Below are positions 21,301 through 30,455 of a stretch of DNA of 64,000 bases, in pieces. Source of the DNA: Ferribacterium limneticum (GTDB taxonomy: Bacteria; Pseudomonadota; Gammaproteobacteria; Burkholderiales; Rhodocyclaceae); the NCBI RefSeq assembly GCF_020510585.1, contig NZ_CP075190.1, positions 4,214,001 through 4,278,000 on the forward strand. The letters run 5' to 3'. The translations under genes and the position numbers were made by a program. Every line of letters begins with the position of its first letter. Positions within the stretch are counted from its first letter, which is position 1. The notes beneath the pieces are model-generated. The model was not told where the DNA came from. It made no database searches and saw only the letters and a list, made by a program, of their open reading frames with translations.

Positions 21301-22641
21301 TCAGGAACCGCTGTACTGCGACGGCAGCCAGGTGGCGATTTCCGGGAAGACGCAGAGCAGCAGGATGCCGAGCACCATGAGCAGCAGGAAGGGCACGGTG
21401 CCCCACATGATTTCCTTGAGCTTGATGTCAGGGGCAATGCCACTGATCACGAACAGGTTGAGGCCGACCGGCGGGTGAATCAGGCCCATTTCCATGAGGA
21501 TGGTCATGATCACGCCGAACCAGATCAGGTCGATGCCGAGCGCCTTCAGGGCAGGCAGGATGATCGGCGTGACCATCAGGATGATGGCGACCGGCGGCAG
21601 GAAGAAGCCGAGCACGATGAGCAGGATATTGACCCAGAAGAAGAACACCCACTTGCTCATTTCCAGCGAAATCATCCAGGCGGCAGCCGACTGGGTGATG
21701 TGCAGGTAGCTCATCACATAGGTATAGAGGAAGGACATGGCGATGATCAGCATGATCATCGACGACTCGCGCGCCGTGCCGGAGAGGATGACCTTGAGGT
21801 CGTTCCAGCGCCAGCAGCCGTAGATCGCCATGACCATGAGCAATGCGCCGAAGGCGCCGATGCCGGCGACTTCCGACGGTGTTGCCCAGCCGCCGTAGAG
21901 GGCGACCATGACGATGATGATCAGACCGATGAAGGGCGCCAGGCGGGGCAGCGTTTCAAGGCGCTGTTTCCAGCTGTACGACTCTTCCACCGGCATGGCG
22001 ATGCCGGTCGAACGATTGGCCGAAATCTTCTCGTTCTTTTCCGCCCAGGATTTGTACACCACCCAGATCGAGAACATCGCCGTTAGCAACAAGCCGGGAC
22101 CGACGCCGGCCATGAACAGCTTGCCGATCGACTGTTCGGTCGCCAGACCATAGAGAATCAGCGTCAGCGACGGCGGAATCAGGATGCCCAGCGTGCCGCC
22201 GGCGGCGATCAGACCGGTCGCCAGACGCTCGGAATAGCCGCGTTTGCGCATTTCCGGAATGCCCGAGGAACCAATGGCCGAGCAGGTTGCCGGCGAGGAA
22301 CCGCACATCGCGGCGAACACCGAGCAGGCCAGCGTGTTGGCCAGACCAAGGCCGCCCGGCACCTTGTACAGCCAGCGGTTCAGCGAGTTGTAGAGATCGG
22401 CGCCAGCACGTGATTTGCCGATCGCCGCACCCATCATGATGAAGAGCGGAATGGTCAGCAGCGTGAAGCTGTTCAACTCGGAAAAGATGGTTTCAGCGAT
22501 GATCGACAGCTGTGCCACCGGCATGAAAAAGTACATGAAAATCAGGGCGACCGAGCCCACGGCAAAGGCAATCGGCATCCCGGAAAAGAGGAATATGAAA
22601 GTGGCGGCCGCGTAGAGCAGGCCTAAGGTTCCGACGCTCAT
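21301..22641 (-). CDS. dctM: TRAP dicarboxylate transporter, large permease DctM
   Basis: 446 aa, about 12 hydrophobic segments, typical DctM size. Family patterns include [26 protein letters not shown] and [14 protein letters not shown]. Its start overlaps the dctQ stop (ATGA). Position directly upstream of mdcA makes malonate the probable substrate, replacing the MdcLM or MdcF transporter of other clusters. Confidence 0.92.
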   Translation of the reverse strand: MSVGTLGLLYAAATFIFLFSGMPIAFAVGSVALIFMYFFMPVAQLSIIAETIFSELNSFTLLTIPLFIMMGAAIGKSRAGADLYNSLNRWLYKVPGGLGLANTLACSVFAAMCGSSPATCSAIGSSGIPEMRKRGYSERLATGLIAAGGTLGILIPPSLTLILYGLATEQSIGKLFMAGVGPGLLLTAMFSIWVVYKSWAEKNEKISANRSTGIAMPVEESYSWKQRLETLPRLAPFIGLIIIVMVALYGGWATPSEVAGIGAFGALLMVMAIYGCWRWNDLKVILSGTARESSMIMLIIAMSFLYTYVMSYLHITQSAAAWMISLEMSKWVFFFWVNILLIVLGFFLPPVAIILMVTPIILPALKALGIDLIWFGVIMTILMEMGLIHPPVGLNLFVISGIAPDIKLKEIMWGTVPFLLLMVLGILLLCVFPEIATWLPSQYSGS

Positions 22642-23222
22642 TTGCGCTCTCCTTCGTCGTCATGCTGGATGCGTTCAATGGCCACCTGAATGGCGGCATT
22701 GTGTTGCGGCGGCGGCCGGTGCGAGCGCATGGCTTCCGGCAGCGAGTCTTCGATGAACTGGACAAAAACCTGCAGGGTCAGCGAGGTCATGCCGACTGCC
22801 ATGGTGGCAAAGACCGGCCACATCTTCGGCGCCCACGAGGTGTCGCTCATCCGACCTTCGTCCCAGGCTTCGTAGAACAGGTGCCAGCAGTTCCAGGCGA
22901 TGAAGGCGCAGAACAGGAAGGACAGCAGATCGGAAAAGGCCATGCGCCACTGCGTCCAGCTGGGCGGCGTGATTTCGTCGAGAATCTCGATCGTCACATG
23001 ACCGCGATTGAGCTGGGTATGGGCGGCGGCCAGAAAGCTGGAGGCAATCAGCAACATGACACAAAACTCGATTTCCCAGTCGGTCGGCCAGGCAAAGAAA
23101 TAACGGACCGCGACTTCAAAAACGAGAACACAGGTAGCGATGACGATCAGAAAGGCCGACAGGTAACCTGTCGCAATATTGAAGGCCTTGACCGCTCGGC
23201 TGATGAAATATCCGGGGCTCAT
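22638..23222 (-). CDS. dctQ: TRAP transporter, small permease DctQ
   Basis: 194 aa with four hydrophobic segments and the conserved DWEIEFC / [15 protein letters not shown] region of the small TRAP subunit. It lies between dctP and dctM. A hairpin in the dctP-dctQ gap probably lowers expression of the membrane subunits relative to the binding protein. Confidence 0.9.
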   Translation of the reverse strand: MSPGYFISRAVKAFNIATGYLSAFLIVIATCVLVFEVAVRYFFAWPTDWEIEFCVMLLIASSFLAAAHTQLNRGHVTIEILDEITPPSWTQWRMAFSDLLSFLFCAFIAWNCWHLFYEAWDEGRMSDTSWAPKMWPVFATMAVGMTSLTLQVFVQFIEDSLPEAMRSHRPPPQHNAAIQVAIERIQHDDEGERK

Positions 23223-23242
23223 GATTCACCTTTAAAAAGGAT

Positions 23243-23262
23243 GGGCCGGGCCATGCCCGGCT
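23243..23262 (-). promoter_or_regulatory. Intercistronic hairpin dctP-dctQ
   Basis: Perfect stem GCCGGGC/GCCCGGC (23245-23251, 23255-23261) with a 3-base loop, followed on the minus strand by CCATCCTTTTTAAAGG. It sits between the binding-protein and permease genes. This is a usual place for an mRNA-stabilising or partial-termination structure. Confidence 0.6.
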
Positions 23263-23268
23263 GGGTGA

Positions 23269-24294
23269 TTACTTGACCGACAGCGCCATGTCGAGCAGGG
23301 CGCGGCCATCCTTGATGTTCTCGGCGAAATCCTTGAACGCCGTCTGTTCGGCGACACCGCGCCAGGCCATGAACGCTTTCTCGTCCATGTCAGCGACCTT
23401 GGCTCCGGCTTTGGCGAACACCTCGGCCATACGCTGATCGTCCTTCTTGGCTTCTTCAACGCCGAACTTCTCCAGACTGGCGCCGACTTCGCTGATGATC
23501 TTCTGTTGTTCCGGCGTCAGCGAATCGTAGAGGCCCTTGGAAATCAGTAGCGGCTCGAACATGAACCAGAAGCTCTTGTTGCGGGCCGTGGTCACGTACT
23601 TGCTGAATTCCTGCAGACGGAAACTGATCAACGACGTGCTGGAGGTCAGTGCCGCGTCGAGCACGCCGGACTGCATCGCGCTGTAGATTTCCGAGGACGG
23701 CATGCCGGTCACAGCCGCGCCAGCGCCCTTCAGCATCTGGTCCATTTCCTTGCTGCCGCCGCGGAACTTCAGGCCCTTGGCATCGTCGGGAACAACCACC
23801 GTTTTCTTGGTCGAGGCGATACCGCCCGCCTGCCAGACCCAGGTAATGATCTTGATGTTCTTGTCGGCCAGGATGCGGTCAAGCTCCTTGCCGATCGGGG
23901 CAGTTTTCCAGCGCATCCCCTGTTCATAACTACTGACCAGGGTCGGCATCAGCGTGATGTTGACCTGCGGAATCTCGCCGCCGCCGTAGGCCAGCGGCAC
24001 CAAGCTCATGTCCAGCGCGCTCTTGCGCAGGGCGCCGATCTGGCTGTTGGTCTTCATCAACGAACTGCCGGGATAGATCTCGAACTTCAGGCTGCCCTTG
24101 GACTGCTTCTCGACTTCCGCTACGAAACGGCGGACAAGTCGATCACGGAAATCGCCATCCTCGTTGGTCGCGGCTGGGAATTGATGGGAAATCTTGATGA
24201 CTCGGGGTGTCTGGGCATGCGCGACAGGCAGCGCACAGGTGAGGGCGGCGGCAGCGATGGCTAGCGTAAGCTGGCGTTTAGTCTTGCTGAACAT
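23269..24294 (-). CDS. dctP: TRAP transporter solute-binding protein DctP (probable malonate)
   Basis: 341 aa from ATG 24294, which has a strong GGAGGAG ribosome site; a longer reading lacks one. The N-terminal signal peptide ends AHA-QTPRV. The DctP fold is visible in ISHQFPAATNEDGDFRD, the conserved arginine region LKFRGGSKEMDQML, and a helical C-terminus. First gene of the transport-mdc operon, directly behind a palindromic operator shared with a GntR gene. Confidence 0.92.
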   Translation of the reverse strand: MFSKTKRQLTLAIAAAALTCALPVAHAQTPRVIKISHQFPAATNEDGDFRDRLVRRFVAEVEKQSKGSLKFEIYPGSSLMKTNSQIGALRKSALDMSLVPLAYGGGEIPQVNITLMPTLVSSYEQGMRWKTAPIGKELDRILADKNIKIITWVWQAGGIASTKKTVVVPDDAKGLKFRGGSKEMDQMLKGAGAAVTGMPSSEIYSAMQSGVLDAALTSSTSLISFRLQEFSKYVTTARNKSFWFMFEPLLISKGLYDSLTPEQQKIISEVGASLEKFGVEEAKKDDQRMAEVFAKAGAKVADMDEKAFMAWRGVAEQTAFKDFAENIKDGRALLDMALSVK

Positions 24295-24398
24295 GGATAT
24301 CTCCTCCAAGGTTAAAAAGCACTGACGGTGAAACCTCGCTGGCTGGCTTATCCACATCAGGGAATACCGCACTCTTGTTTTGTGTTCAAAAATCACCG

Positions 24399-24412
24399 TT
24401 GTGTATACACAA
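24399..24412. promoter_or_regulatory. Palindromic GntR-type operator TTGTGTATACACAA
   Basis: Perfect 14-base palindrome between the divergent dctPQM-mdc operon and the GntR gene. It resembles the ATTGTATACAAT-type site reported for the malonate regulator MdcY of Acinetobacter. It lies where it could block the operon promoter and autoregulate the regulator. Confidence 0.65.
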
Positions 24413-24422
24413 TAAGCAAACA

Positions 24423-24452
24423 TTGAATACTGGTCAACTAATTTCGTATAAT
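24423..24452 (+). promoter_or_regulatory. Probable promoter of the GntR gene
   Basis: TTGAAT (24423-24428), 18-base spacer, consensus TATAAT (24447-24452), about 30 bases before the GTG start. It starts 11 bases from the operator palindrome. Confidence 0.5.
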
Positions 24453-24483
24453 TGAACTATTACCAAATGCTGGAGCGTGAGTT

Positions 24484-25170
24484 GTGAACAGCCCTGCCGA
24501 AATACCTGCCACCACCCGCCAATCAGAACGTCTCGGCGAGTTGATCGAGGAGCGCATCGTGACCGGCGTTTACCCGCCCGGCACGCGGCTCGACGAGCAA
24601 GAGTTGGCCGACACCTTCGGCGTTTCCCGAACCCCGGTGCGCGAGGCGCTGATCCAACTGGCTTCGGTCGGACTGATCGAAATCAAGCCACGGCGCGGCG
24701 CGACCGTGCCTGAGGTGGGTGCCGACCGGGTCTGCGAAATGTTTGAGGTTATGGCCGAACTGGAGGCGATGTGCGGCCGACTGGCCGCCCGACGCATTAC
24801 GCCGAGCGAGCAGGTGGCCTTGCAGGAGGCCCATGGCGCCTGCGAAGCGGCGCGCGACGCAAACACGCCGGACATTTATTACCAGTTGAATGAGGTTTTC
24901 CACCAGCGCATCTACGAAGCGAGCCACAACGGCTTCCTGGTTGAACAGGCGACCGCGTTGCACCGCCGGTTACGCCCCTACCGGCGGCTCCAGCTACGCG
25001 TGCGGAACAGAATGAACAGCTCGTTCAACGAACATCAGTCCATTGTCGATGCCATCATCAAGGGCGACAGCGAGCTGGCGACAGCACTATTGCGCGCTCA
25101 TGTCACGGTTCAAGGTGAACGGTTCGCCGATCTGGTCGCGACGCTGCGCGACTTCAAGGCTGGCGCCTGA
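24484..25170 (+). CDS. GntR-family FCD regulator, probable malonate regulator (MdcY/MatR-like)
   Basis: 228 aa starting with GTG. The winged helix at about residues 15-80 contains FGVSRTPVREALIQLASVGLI. The FCD domain at about 90-220 has the metal/carboxylate residues in YQLNEVFHQRIYEAS and FNEHQSIVDAI. It is divergent from the TRAP-mdc operon with an intervening TTGT-type palindrome, as in known malonate systems. The regulator name is inferred from context, so no symbol is given. Confidence 0.88.
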   Translation: MNSPAEIPATTRQSERLGELIEERIVTGVYPPGTRLDEQELADTFGVSRTPVREALIQLASVGLIEIKPRRGATVPEVGADRVCEMFEVMAELEAMCGRLAARRITPSEQVALQEAHGACEAARDANTPDIYYQLNEVFHQRIYEASHNGFLVEQATALHRRLRPYRRLQLRVRNRMNSSFNEHQSIVDAIIKGDSELATALLRAHVTVQGERFADLVATLRDFKAGA

Positions 25171-25176
25171 GAGACC

Positions 25177-25977
25177 TCAGCCGATCAGGCTGAAGAGCAT
25201 CTTTGTCGCCAGCAGTGCCAGAAAGGCGCCGAAGGCCCGCTTCAGTTTCTTGACCGGTAACCTGTGGGCCAGCCGGGCGCCGACCGGGGCCATCAGGATG
25301 CTCATCACGACGATGCCTAGGAAGGCCGGCAGGTAGATGTAGCCCAGCGAATAAGTGGGCAAACCAGTGTCACTCCAGCCGGCGACGATGTAGCCGACGG
25401 CACCGGCGACGGCGATCGGGAAGCCCAGCGCCGACGAGGTGCCGACCGCCGAATGGATGGCAACATTGCAGAACAGCATGAACGGTACCGACAGGAATCC
25501 GCCGCCGGCCGCCACCAGACTCGAGACGCCGCCAATGACGCCGCCAGCGGCAAACAACCCGGCCGGTCCGGGCAGTTGCCGATGGGCGTGCGGCTTGAAA
25601 TCGAGCATCATCTGCAGCGAGGCGTAATAGACAATGACGACAAATATCATCGTCATCGGCCCGGTCGGCACCTGACCGGCGACCAGCGAGCCACCAAAAG
25701 TGCCGAGCACCAGACCCGGCGCCAGACTGCGGACGACATCCCAGCGCACTGCGCCATGCGCATGGTGGGCGCGCATGCTGGAAATCGACGTGAAAACGAT
25801 GGTCGCCATCGAAGTGCCGAGTGCCAGATGCATGACGTGCTCAGTCGGAAAGTTCTGGGCAACGAACAGCATGTACATGAACGGGACGAGGGTCAAACCG
25901 CCGCCAACGCCGAACAGACCGGCAACAAAGCCACCGAAGATTCCCAGCAGGGGGTAGGCCAGCCACCAGATTGTCAT
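25177..25977 (-). CDS. TauE/SafE family permease, second copy
   Basis: 266 aa, about eight hydrophobic segments, N-terminal GLFGVGGGLTLVPFMY. Paralogous to 14365-15174, with many shared blocks. The two copies bracket the malonate locus. It overlaps the EVE-domain gene by 4 bases and is convergent with the GntR gene, so it may be cotranscribed with the EVE gene and not part of the mdc operon. Substrate unknown. Confidence 0.82.
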   Translation of the reverse strand: MTIWWLAYPLLGIFGGFVAGLFGVGGGLTLVPFMYMLFVAQNFPTEHVMHLALGTSMATIVFTSISSMRAHHAHGAVRWDVVRSLAPGLVLGTFGGSLVAGQVPTGPMTMIFVVIVYYASLQMMLDFKPHAHRQLPGPAGLFAAGGVIGGVSSLVAAGGGFLSVPFMLFCNVAIHSAVGTSSALGFPIAVAGAVGYIVAGWSDTGLPTYSLGYIYLPAFLGIVVMSILMAPVGARLAHRLPVKKLKRAFGAFLALLATKMLFSLIG

Positions 25978-26441
25978 GAATTATCTGCCATGAGGCGGTT
26001 GATGAATGCCCACTCGTCGGGCGTGACCGGCATGATCGACAGACGGTTGCCGCGGGCAAGGAGACGCATGTCGGCCAGTTCCGGATAGCGCCGCAGCTCA
26101 GCCAGCGAAATCAGGCGCGAGCGGGCGACGAAACGGACGTCACGCAGCCACCAGCGTGGATTTTCCGGTTTCGATTTTGGGTCAAAATACCGGTTGACCG
26201 TAGCAAACTGGGTTTCGTCAGGGTAAGGCTCGGAACACACCTCGCAGATGCCGGCAATGCCCGGCTCGGCGCAACTGGAGTGATAAAAGAAGGCGAGATC
26301 GCCGACCTGCATCGCATCGCGCATGAAATTGCGCGCCTGATAGTTGCGCACGCCAAACCACGCCACGCGTTGCTCTGTGGCAGCTTCAAGATCATCGATC
26401 GAAACCTCGTCCGGCTCCGATTTCATCAGCCAATATTGCAT
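25974..26441 (-). CDS. EVE (PUA-like) domain protein
   Basis: 155 aa from ATG 26441 (MQYWLMKSEPDE). The start fits the family; an upstream TTG adds eight residues. Family blocks are YWLMKSEPD, VRNYQARNFMRD, GDLAFFYHS and PRWWLRDVRF. EVE domains bind modified bases in nucleic acids. The segment FATVNRYFDPKSK, in the loop before PENPRWW, is encoded by an antisense copy of the dispersed repeat. The gene lies downstream of 6S RNA and zapA, an arrangement also known in other proteobacteria. Confidence 0.88.
   Translation of the reverse strand: MQYWLMKSEPDEVSIDDLEAATEQRVAWFGVRNYQARNFMRDAMQVGDLAFFYHSSCAEPGIAGICEVCSEPYPDETQFATVNRYFDPKSKPENPRWWLRDVRFVARSRLISLAELRRYPELADMRLLARGNRLSIMPVTPDEWAFINRLMADNS
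26170..26207 (+). repeat. Dispersed 36-bp repeat, copy 3 (inside the EVE gene)
   Basis: Core CCGGTTGACCGTAGCAAA on the plus strand, antisense to the gene, preceded by TTCGATTTTGGGTCAAAATA. Encodes ATVNRYFDPKSK in the gene's frame, 12 residues with no stop. The DPKS part coincides with a motif common in this family, so only part of the peptide may derive from the repeat. Confidence 0.75.
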
Positions 26442-26470
26442 GCGTTCGGGTAATTTCGAGGGCAAAAAAA

Positions 26471-26646
26471 GGCCCCCGCGAATGTCGTCAGGCCGGCATC
26501 CTGAACCTGGGTCCAGAGTGGTCGCATTCCTTCCGCATCAGGCACACTCGCTGGGAGCGCGCTCAACAGCGGATTGTTGGTCCGCAACCGATGCCAATTA
26601 GCATTGGTTCAAGGAATATATGGCCTTAACAAACACCGCAGGGGAC
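26471..26646 (-). ncRNA. ssrS: 6S RNA
   Basis: About 176 nt between zapA and the EVE gene, the standard genomic position of 6S RNA. The 5' end CCCCTGCGGTG pairs with the 3' end CATTCGCGGGGG as a closing stem, followed by a run of seven T at the 3' side. Internal segments TCCTTGAACC, GGTTGCGGACC and CAGGTTCAGGATGCCGG resemble those of betaproteobacterial 6S RNA. It would bind the sigma-70 holoenzyme. The ends are estimated from the closing stem. Confidence 0.82.
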
Positions 26647-26680
26647 GCTCGGCGGGCGGCGCCGGGGTCAGCAGTAATGA

Positions 26681-27016
26681 CTACAAGTCCAATTGCTGCT
26701 GGGGCGCAAGCACGGCATCAAGTCGTGCTCCCATGTCACCGATTCTACGCTTCGTTTCGGAACTATCAACTGCTTCCGAAAACTCTTTTGCAGCGCTGCC
26801 GGAGGCCCCGGAAAGGTGCTCGTGGGCGATGTTCAGCGCGGCCATGACAGCAACGCGTTCGGCGATGGTGTTCTTGGTGCGCTGCGCAATGTCGCGCATC
26901 TTGTTGTCGACCAGATCAACGGCCGAGAGCAGGGCGTCGCGCTCTTCAGGCGTGCAGGCGACGCGATATTCGCGTCCCATAATTTTTACGTCGAGGAAAT
27001 TCGGCTCGGCGCTCAT
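26681..27016 (-). CDS. zapA: Cell division protein ZapA
   Basis: 111 aa from ATG 27016. N-terminal globular domain (LDVKIMGREYRVACTPEERDAL) and C-terminal helix that dimerises; it cross-links FtsZ filaments at the Z-ring. Starts one base after the upstream coiled-coil gene. 6S RNA follows directly downstream. Confidence 0.9.
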   Translation of the reverse strand: MSAEPNFLDVKIMGREYRVACTPEERDALLSAVDLVDNKMRDIAQRTKNTIAERVAVMAALNIAHEHLSGASGSAAKEFSEAVDSSETKRRIGDMGARLDAVLAPQQQLDL

Positions 27017-27017
27017 C

Positions 27018-27215
27018 TCAGGCATCCTCGGGAATCTTGTCCACCAGACCTTCGAGCCGCTCACGGGCAGCCGTCATCGTCTGCCGCAGATGCAGCCGCT
27101 CAGCCTCGGCCGCGGTCATCTGATTCTTCAAAACCTCATTCTCGGCGCGCAACTGGTGAACCAGTGCAACGACCTGTTCGATTTTGGCTTCTAGCGTTTC
27201 GAGTTCCACATTCAT
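27018..27215 (-). CDS. Short coiled-coil protein (ZapB/TIGR02449-like)
   Basis: 65 aa, nearly all one coiled coil with leucine and alanine heptads (VVALVHQLRAENEVLKNQM). Upstream and immediately adjacent to zapA, which suggests a role in cell division as a ZapB-like partner. The function is inferred from position and shape only. Confidence 0.8.
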   Translation of the reverse strand: MNVELETLEAKIEQVVALVHQLRAENEVLKNQMTAAEAERLHLRQTMTAARERLEGLVDKIPEDA

Positions 27216-27334
27216 GCCGCGAACTATAGAGGCTAAAACGCCGCACGGTCAAGGACTAAGCCATTCTTCTCAAAGTGGTTTATAGCAAATCAAGGCGACT
27301 TGCCTGATGCACTGCAGCAACAATAGATGTAGAA

Positions 27335-27530
27335 TTCCCGCTGCTTCAGGTGCTGCGTACGGATTCTCCAAGCGCAGTTAAACGGGAAAGCGGTGCGTCT
27401 CCGAGGAGACAAATCCGCTGCTGCCCCCGCAACGGTAAGCAAGTGCGGGCGTATCACGATGCCACTGGGTGCCAACCTGGGAAGGCGATACGTCAAGACT
27501 TGTGAGCCCGGATACCGGCCTGAGACAAAA
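27335..27530 (+). promoter_or_regulatory. Cobalamin riboswitch
   Basis: Contains the class landmarks in order: AGTTAAACGGGAAAGCGGTG (from 27376), GCTGCCCCCGCAACGGTAAG (from 27418), CCACTGGGT and TGGGAAGGCG, then GTGAGCCCGGATACCGGCC ending near 27520. It precedes the btuB start at 27645 and should repress the whole vitamin B12 uptake and salvage operon when adenosylcobalamin is plentiful. Confidence 0.95.
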
Positions 27531-27644
27531 AGCGGAAGTGCCACGGGGGTGTGGTGCCGGTTATCGCAACCAGCCTTCTCCCCTCGCACTTCCTTTTCAA
27601 TGCTCTTCCGGCATGCGGGGACGCCCGCCGGGAAAAGGAAAACC

Positions 27645-29471
27645 ATGTATCCACGTTTGAACCCAATAGCCACGCTGCTGGCCTTGTCTTTTGCGCCTGC
27701 AGCATTCGCGGTCGATCAACTTGCCTCTCTCGATCCCATCCTGATCACCGCAACCCGCCAGGAAATGCGCGCCTCCGAATTGCTGGCCGATGTATCAGTG
27801 ATTGATCGCGAAGAAATCGATCGCAATGGCCAGGGCACCATCACCGAACTGCTGGCACGCCAACCAGGCATCCAGACGGCAAGCAACGGCGGCCCGGGGA
27901 CCACAACGAGCTTCTACATCCGCGGCGCCCGCCCCGACCAGACCAAGGTGCTGGTCGATGGCATCCCGATCAATTCCGTCGACCTTTCCGGGTCGCCACT
28001 ACGTTTCGTGCCGCTGGCCGACGTCGAGCGCATCGAAATCCTGCGCGGGCCAGCCGCGACACTGTACGGCGCCGATGCCGTCGGCGGGGTAATCCAGATT
28101 TTCACCAAGCGCGGCGAGCCCGGGCTACGCGCTGACGGCTTTGTCGGCTACGGCACCCAGAATACGGCCCAGGTATCAGCCGGACTATCCGGTGGCAACG
28201 AGCAGTGGCGCTTCCGCATCGAAGGAAATCACCAGTCATCCGACAGCATTTCTTCACGGCGCAATGCGCGCAACAAGGATGCGGACCGCGACCCCTACGA
28301 CAACACCGGTGGCGCAGCATCCTTGTCCTTCCTGCCCGCCAAGGGCCATGAAATCGGTTTATCCTACCGACGTAATGAGGGAACGACGTATTACGACAGC
28401 ACCTCCGGTACCGGCAATTTCGACAGTCGAGTGCTCTTCGAATCCGAGCAATGGCAGGTTTTCACGAAAAACCGCATCCTGAGCGGATGGGATAGCAAGC
28501 TGCATTACAGCGAAGCAGTGGACTACCAGAACAACTTCTATTCCGGTGCGCCTGCCAACGGCGATTATCTGCGCACCCACAGCAAGCAGCTCGGCTGGCA
28601 GAACGATATCAAGCTGCCACTGGGCACGGGCTTGATCTCGGCAGAACATCAGGAACAGTCGGTCACCCCACGGACCAGCTTCGCCGCCGACTCGGAGATC
28701 ACGATCAATTCCCTGCTCGCTGGCTGGATGGCCAACTACGACATCCATCGCTGGCAGATCAGCGGTCGCCACGATGACCATTCGCAATTTGGCACGGCGG
28801 ACACCTACGCCCTGGCCTATGGCCTGCAACTGGCCAAACAGTGGCGAGCCCATGTCAGCTACGGAACGGCTTTCAAGGCGCCGTCGCTCTATCAATTGTT
28901 CGACCAATTCAGCGGCAACCCCCTGCTGCAACCGGAAAAAGCGAAAAACCAGGAAGCAGCCCTGATCTGGGATAGCGGCAGTCAGACAGTTTCCGCCACC
29001 TATTACCTGAATCGCATCGAGAACCTTATCGACTGGTCATTCTCGACCTTCAAGTACGAAAACGTCTCGCGCGCCCAGTTGGAAGGGCTGACCTTGGCCT
29101 ATCAGGGGCGCTTCGATGAATGGACCATCGGCGCCAGCGCTGATTTCCTCGACGCCAAGAACGAGGATACCGGCCAGAAACTCGGGCGGCGGGCCGGCCA
29201 GAAGGCTACGCTGTCGCTGTCGCGACGCTTTGGCCCGTTCGATTTCGGTGGCGAATTCGTCGCTGTCGACAAGCGCTTCAACACCAATACCGAGACCGGG
29301 CAGATGGACGCCTACACGCTGACCAACCTGACCGGTCGTTATGCCATCAATAAGGTACTGGCCATCGAAGGGCGTATCAACAACCTGTTCGACAAACAAT
29401 ACGAAACTGCGCTCGGCTACGGCACCTTTGGTCGCAACGCCTTCATCGGCTTGCGCTACAGTCCTAAGTAA
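27645..29471 (+). CDS. btuB: TonB-dependent vitamin B12 receptor BtuB
   Basis: Outer-membrane receptor for corrinoids, 608 aa from ATG 27645. A longer reading would run into the riboswitch and is rejected. Signal peptide ending AFA, TonB-box-like LDPILITATR, plug domain (DVSVIDREEIDRNGQGTITE, ILRGPAATLYGADAVGGVIQI), a 22-strand barrel region and terminal aromatic signature (FIGLRYSPK). First gene behind the cobalamin riboswitch. Confidence 0.93.
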   Translation: MYPRLNPIATLLALSFAPAAFAVDQLASLDPILITATRQEMRASELLADVSVIDREEIDRNGQGTITELLARQPGIQTASNGGPGTTTSFYIRGARPDQTKVLVDGIPINSVDLSGSPLRFVPLADVERIEILRGPAATLYGADAVGGVIQIFTKRGEPGLRADGFVGYGTQNTAQVSAGLSGGNEQWRFRIEGNHQSSDSISSRRNARNKDADRDPYDNTGGAASLSFLPAKGHEIGLSYRRNEGTTYYDSTSGTGNFDSRVLFESEQWQVFTKNRILSGWDSKLHYSEAVDYQNNFYSGAPANGDYLRTHSKQLGWQNDIKLPLGTGLISAEHQEQSVTPRTSFAADSEITINSLLAGWMANYDIHRWQISGRHDDHSQFGTADTYALAYGLQLAKQWRAHVSYGTAFKAPSLYQLFDQFSGNPLLQPEKAKNQEAALIWDSGSQTVSATYYLNRIENLIDWSFSTFKYENVSRAQLEGLTLAYQGRFDEWTIGASADFLDAKNEDTGQKLGRRAGQKATLSLSRRFGPFDFGGEFVAVDKRFNTNTETGQMDAYTLTNLTGRYAINKVLAIEGRINNLFDKQYETALGYGTFGRNAFIGLRYSPK

Positions 29472-29477
29472 CCTGCC

Positions 29478-30455
29478 ATGCCCACCCGCCACCGCGCCTT
29501 CCTGATACTCGCCAGCCTCGGCCTTCTGGCCGTGGCGAGTATCGGGCTGGCGTTGACGGTGGGCAGTTTCAAGGTTTCCTACGCAGAGGTGCTGGCCGCA
29601 TTGTTGGGTAACGAGGGCGGGGCTGGCGATGTTGTGTTGCAGCTTCGCTTGCCGCGGGCGCTGGCCGGTTTTGCCTGCGGCGGGCTGCTGGCGCTGGCCG
29701 GGGCGCTGATGCAGGTTTTGCTACGCAATCCGCTGGCCGATCCTTACGTGCTGGGCATTTCCGGTGGCGCCGGGGTCGGGGCGATGTTCGCCATGCTGCT
29801 CGGTCTGCCGGTGCTCGGTATCGACGGGCTGGCCTTTGTCGGCGCCTTCGCTGCGATGCTGCTGGTTTTCGGGCTGGCGCATGGTGACGGGAGCTGGACG
29901 CAGACGCGCCTGCTGCTGACCGGCGTCATCGTCGCCGCCGGCTGCGGCGCGCTGGTCGCATTGATGTTGAGCATTGCCGATGAACATAAGCTGCGCGGCA
30001 TGCTGTTCTGGCTGATGGGCGACCTCGGGCAAAGCGCCCAGTGGTGGCCGGCCTTTGCCGCGCTGGCCATCGCGCTGCTGCTGGCCATGCCCTTCGCCCG
30101 CGAACTGAATTTGCTGTCGCGCGGCCTGATGCAGGCGCAGGCTTTGGGCGTTGCGGTCGGCCGACTGCGTTACGCCATCTACCTGCTCGCTTCGCTAGCC
30201 ACCGCCGCCTCGGTGACGACGGCCGGCTCGATCGGCTTTGTCGGGCTGATCGTGCCGCATCTGGTCCGGCTGGCCACTGGCAACGACCAGCGCCTGCTGC
30301 TGCCGGCCTCGGTGCTGGCCGGCGGCTCGCTGCTCGTGCTGGCCGACACGCTGGCACGCACGCTGATCGCACCGCAACAATTGCCGGTTGGCGTGCTGAC
30401 GGCGCTGATCGGCGTGCCAGTCTTCCTCTTCCTGCTCTCGAGGCAGCCGAAATGA
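29478..30455 (+). CDS. btuC: Corrinoid ABC transporter permease BtuC
   Basis: 325 aa FecCD-family permease with 9-10 membrane helices. Typical blocks are LRLPRALAGFACGGLLALAG, NPLADPYVLGISGGAGVGA and GSIGFVGLIVPHLVRL. Begins 6 bases after btuB; its stop overlaps the btuD start (ATGA). No periplasmic BtuF gene is present in the operon. Confidence 0.92.
   Translation: MPTRHRAFLILASLGLLAVASIGLALTVGSFKVSYAEVLAALLGNEGGAGDVVLQLRLPRALAGFACGGLLALAGALMQVLLRNPLADPYVLGISGGAGVGAMFAMLLGLPVLGIDGLAFVGAFAAMLLVFGLAHGDGSWTQTRLLLTGVIVAAGCGALVALMLSIADEHKLRGMLFWLMGDLGQSAQWWPAFAALAIALLLAMPFARELNLLSRGLMQAQALGVAVGRLRYAIYLLASLATAASVTTAGSIGFVGLIVPHLVRLATGNDQRLLLPASVLAGGSLLVLADTLARTLIAPQQLPVGVLTALIGVPVFLFLLSRQPK

Noticed and set aside
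27393..27644. N-terminal extension of btuB
   Set aside because: It would translate the cobalamin riboswitch; the signal peptide begins at 27645.
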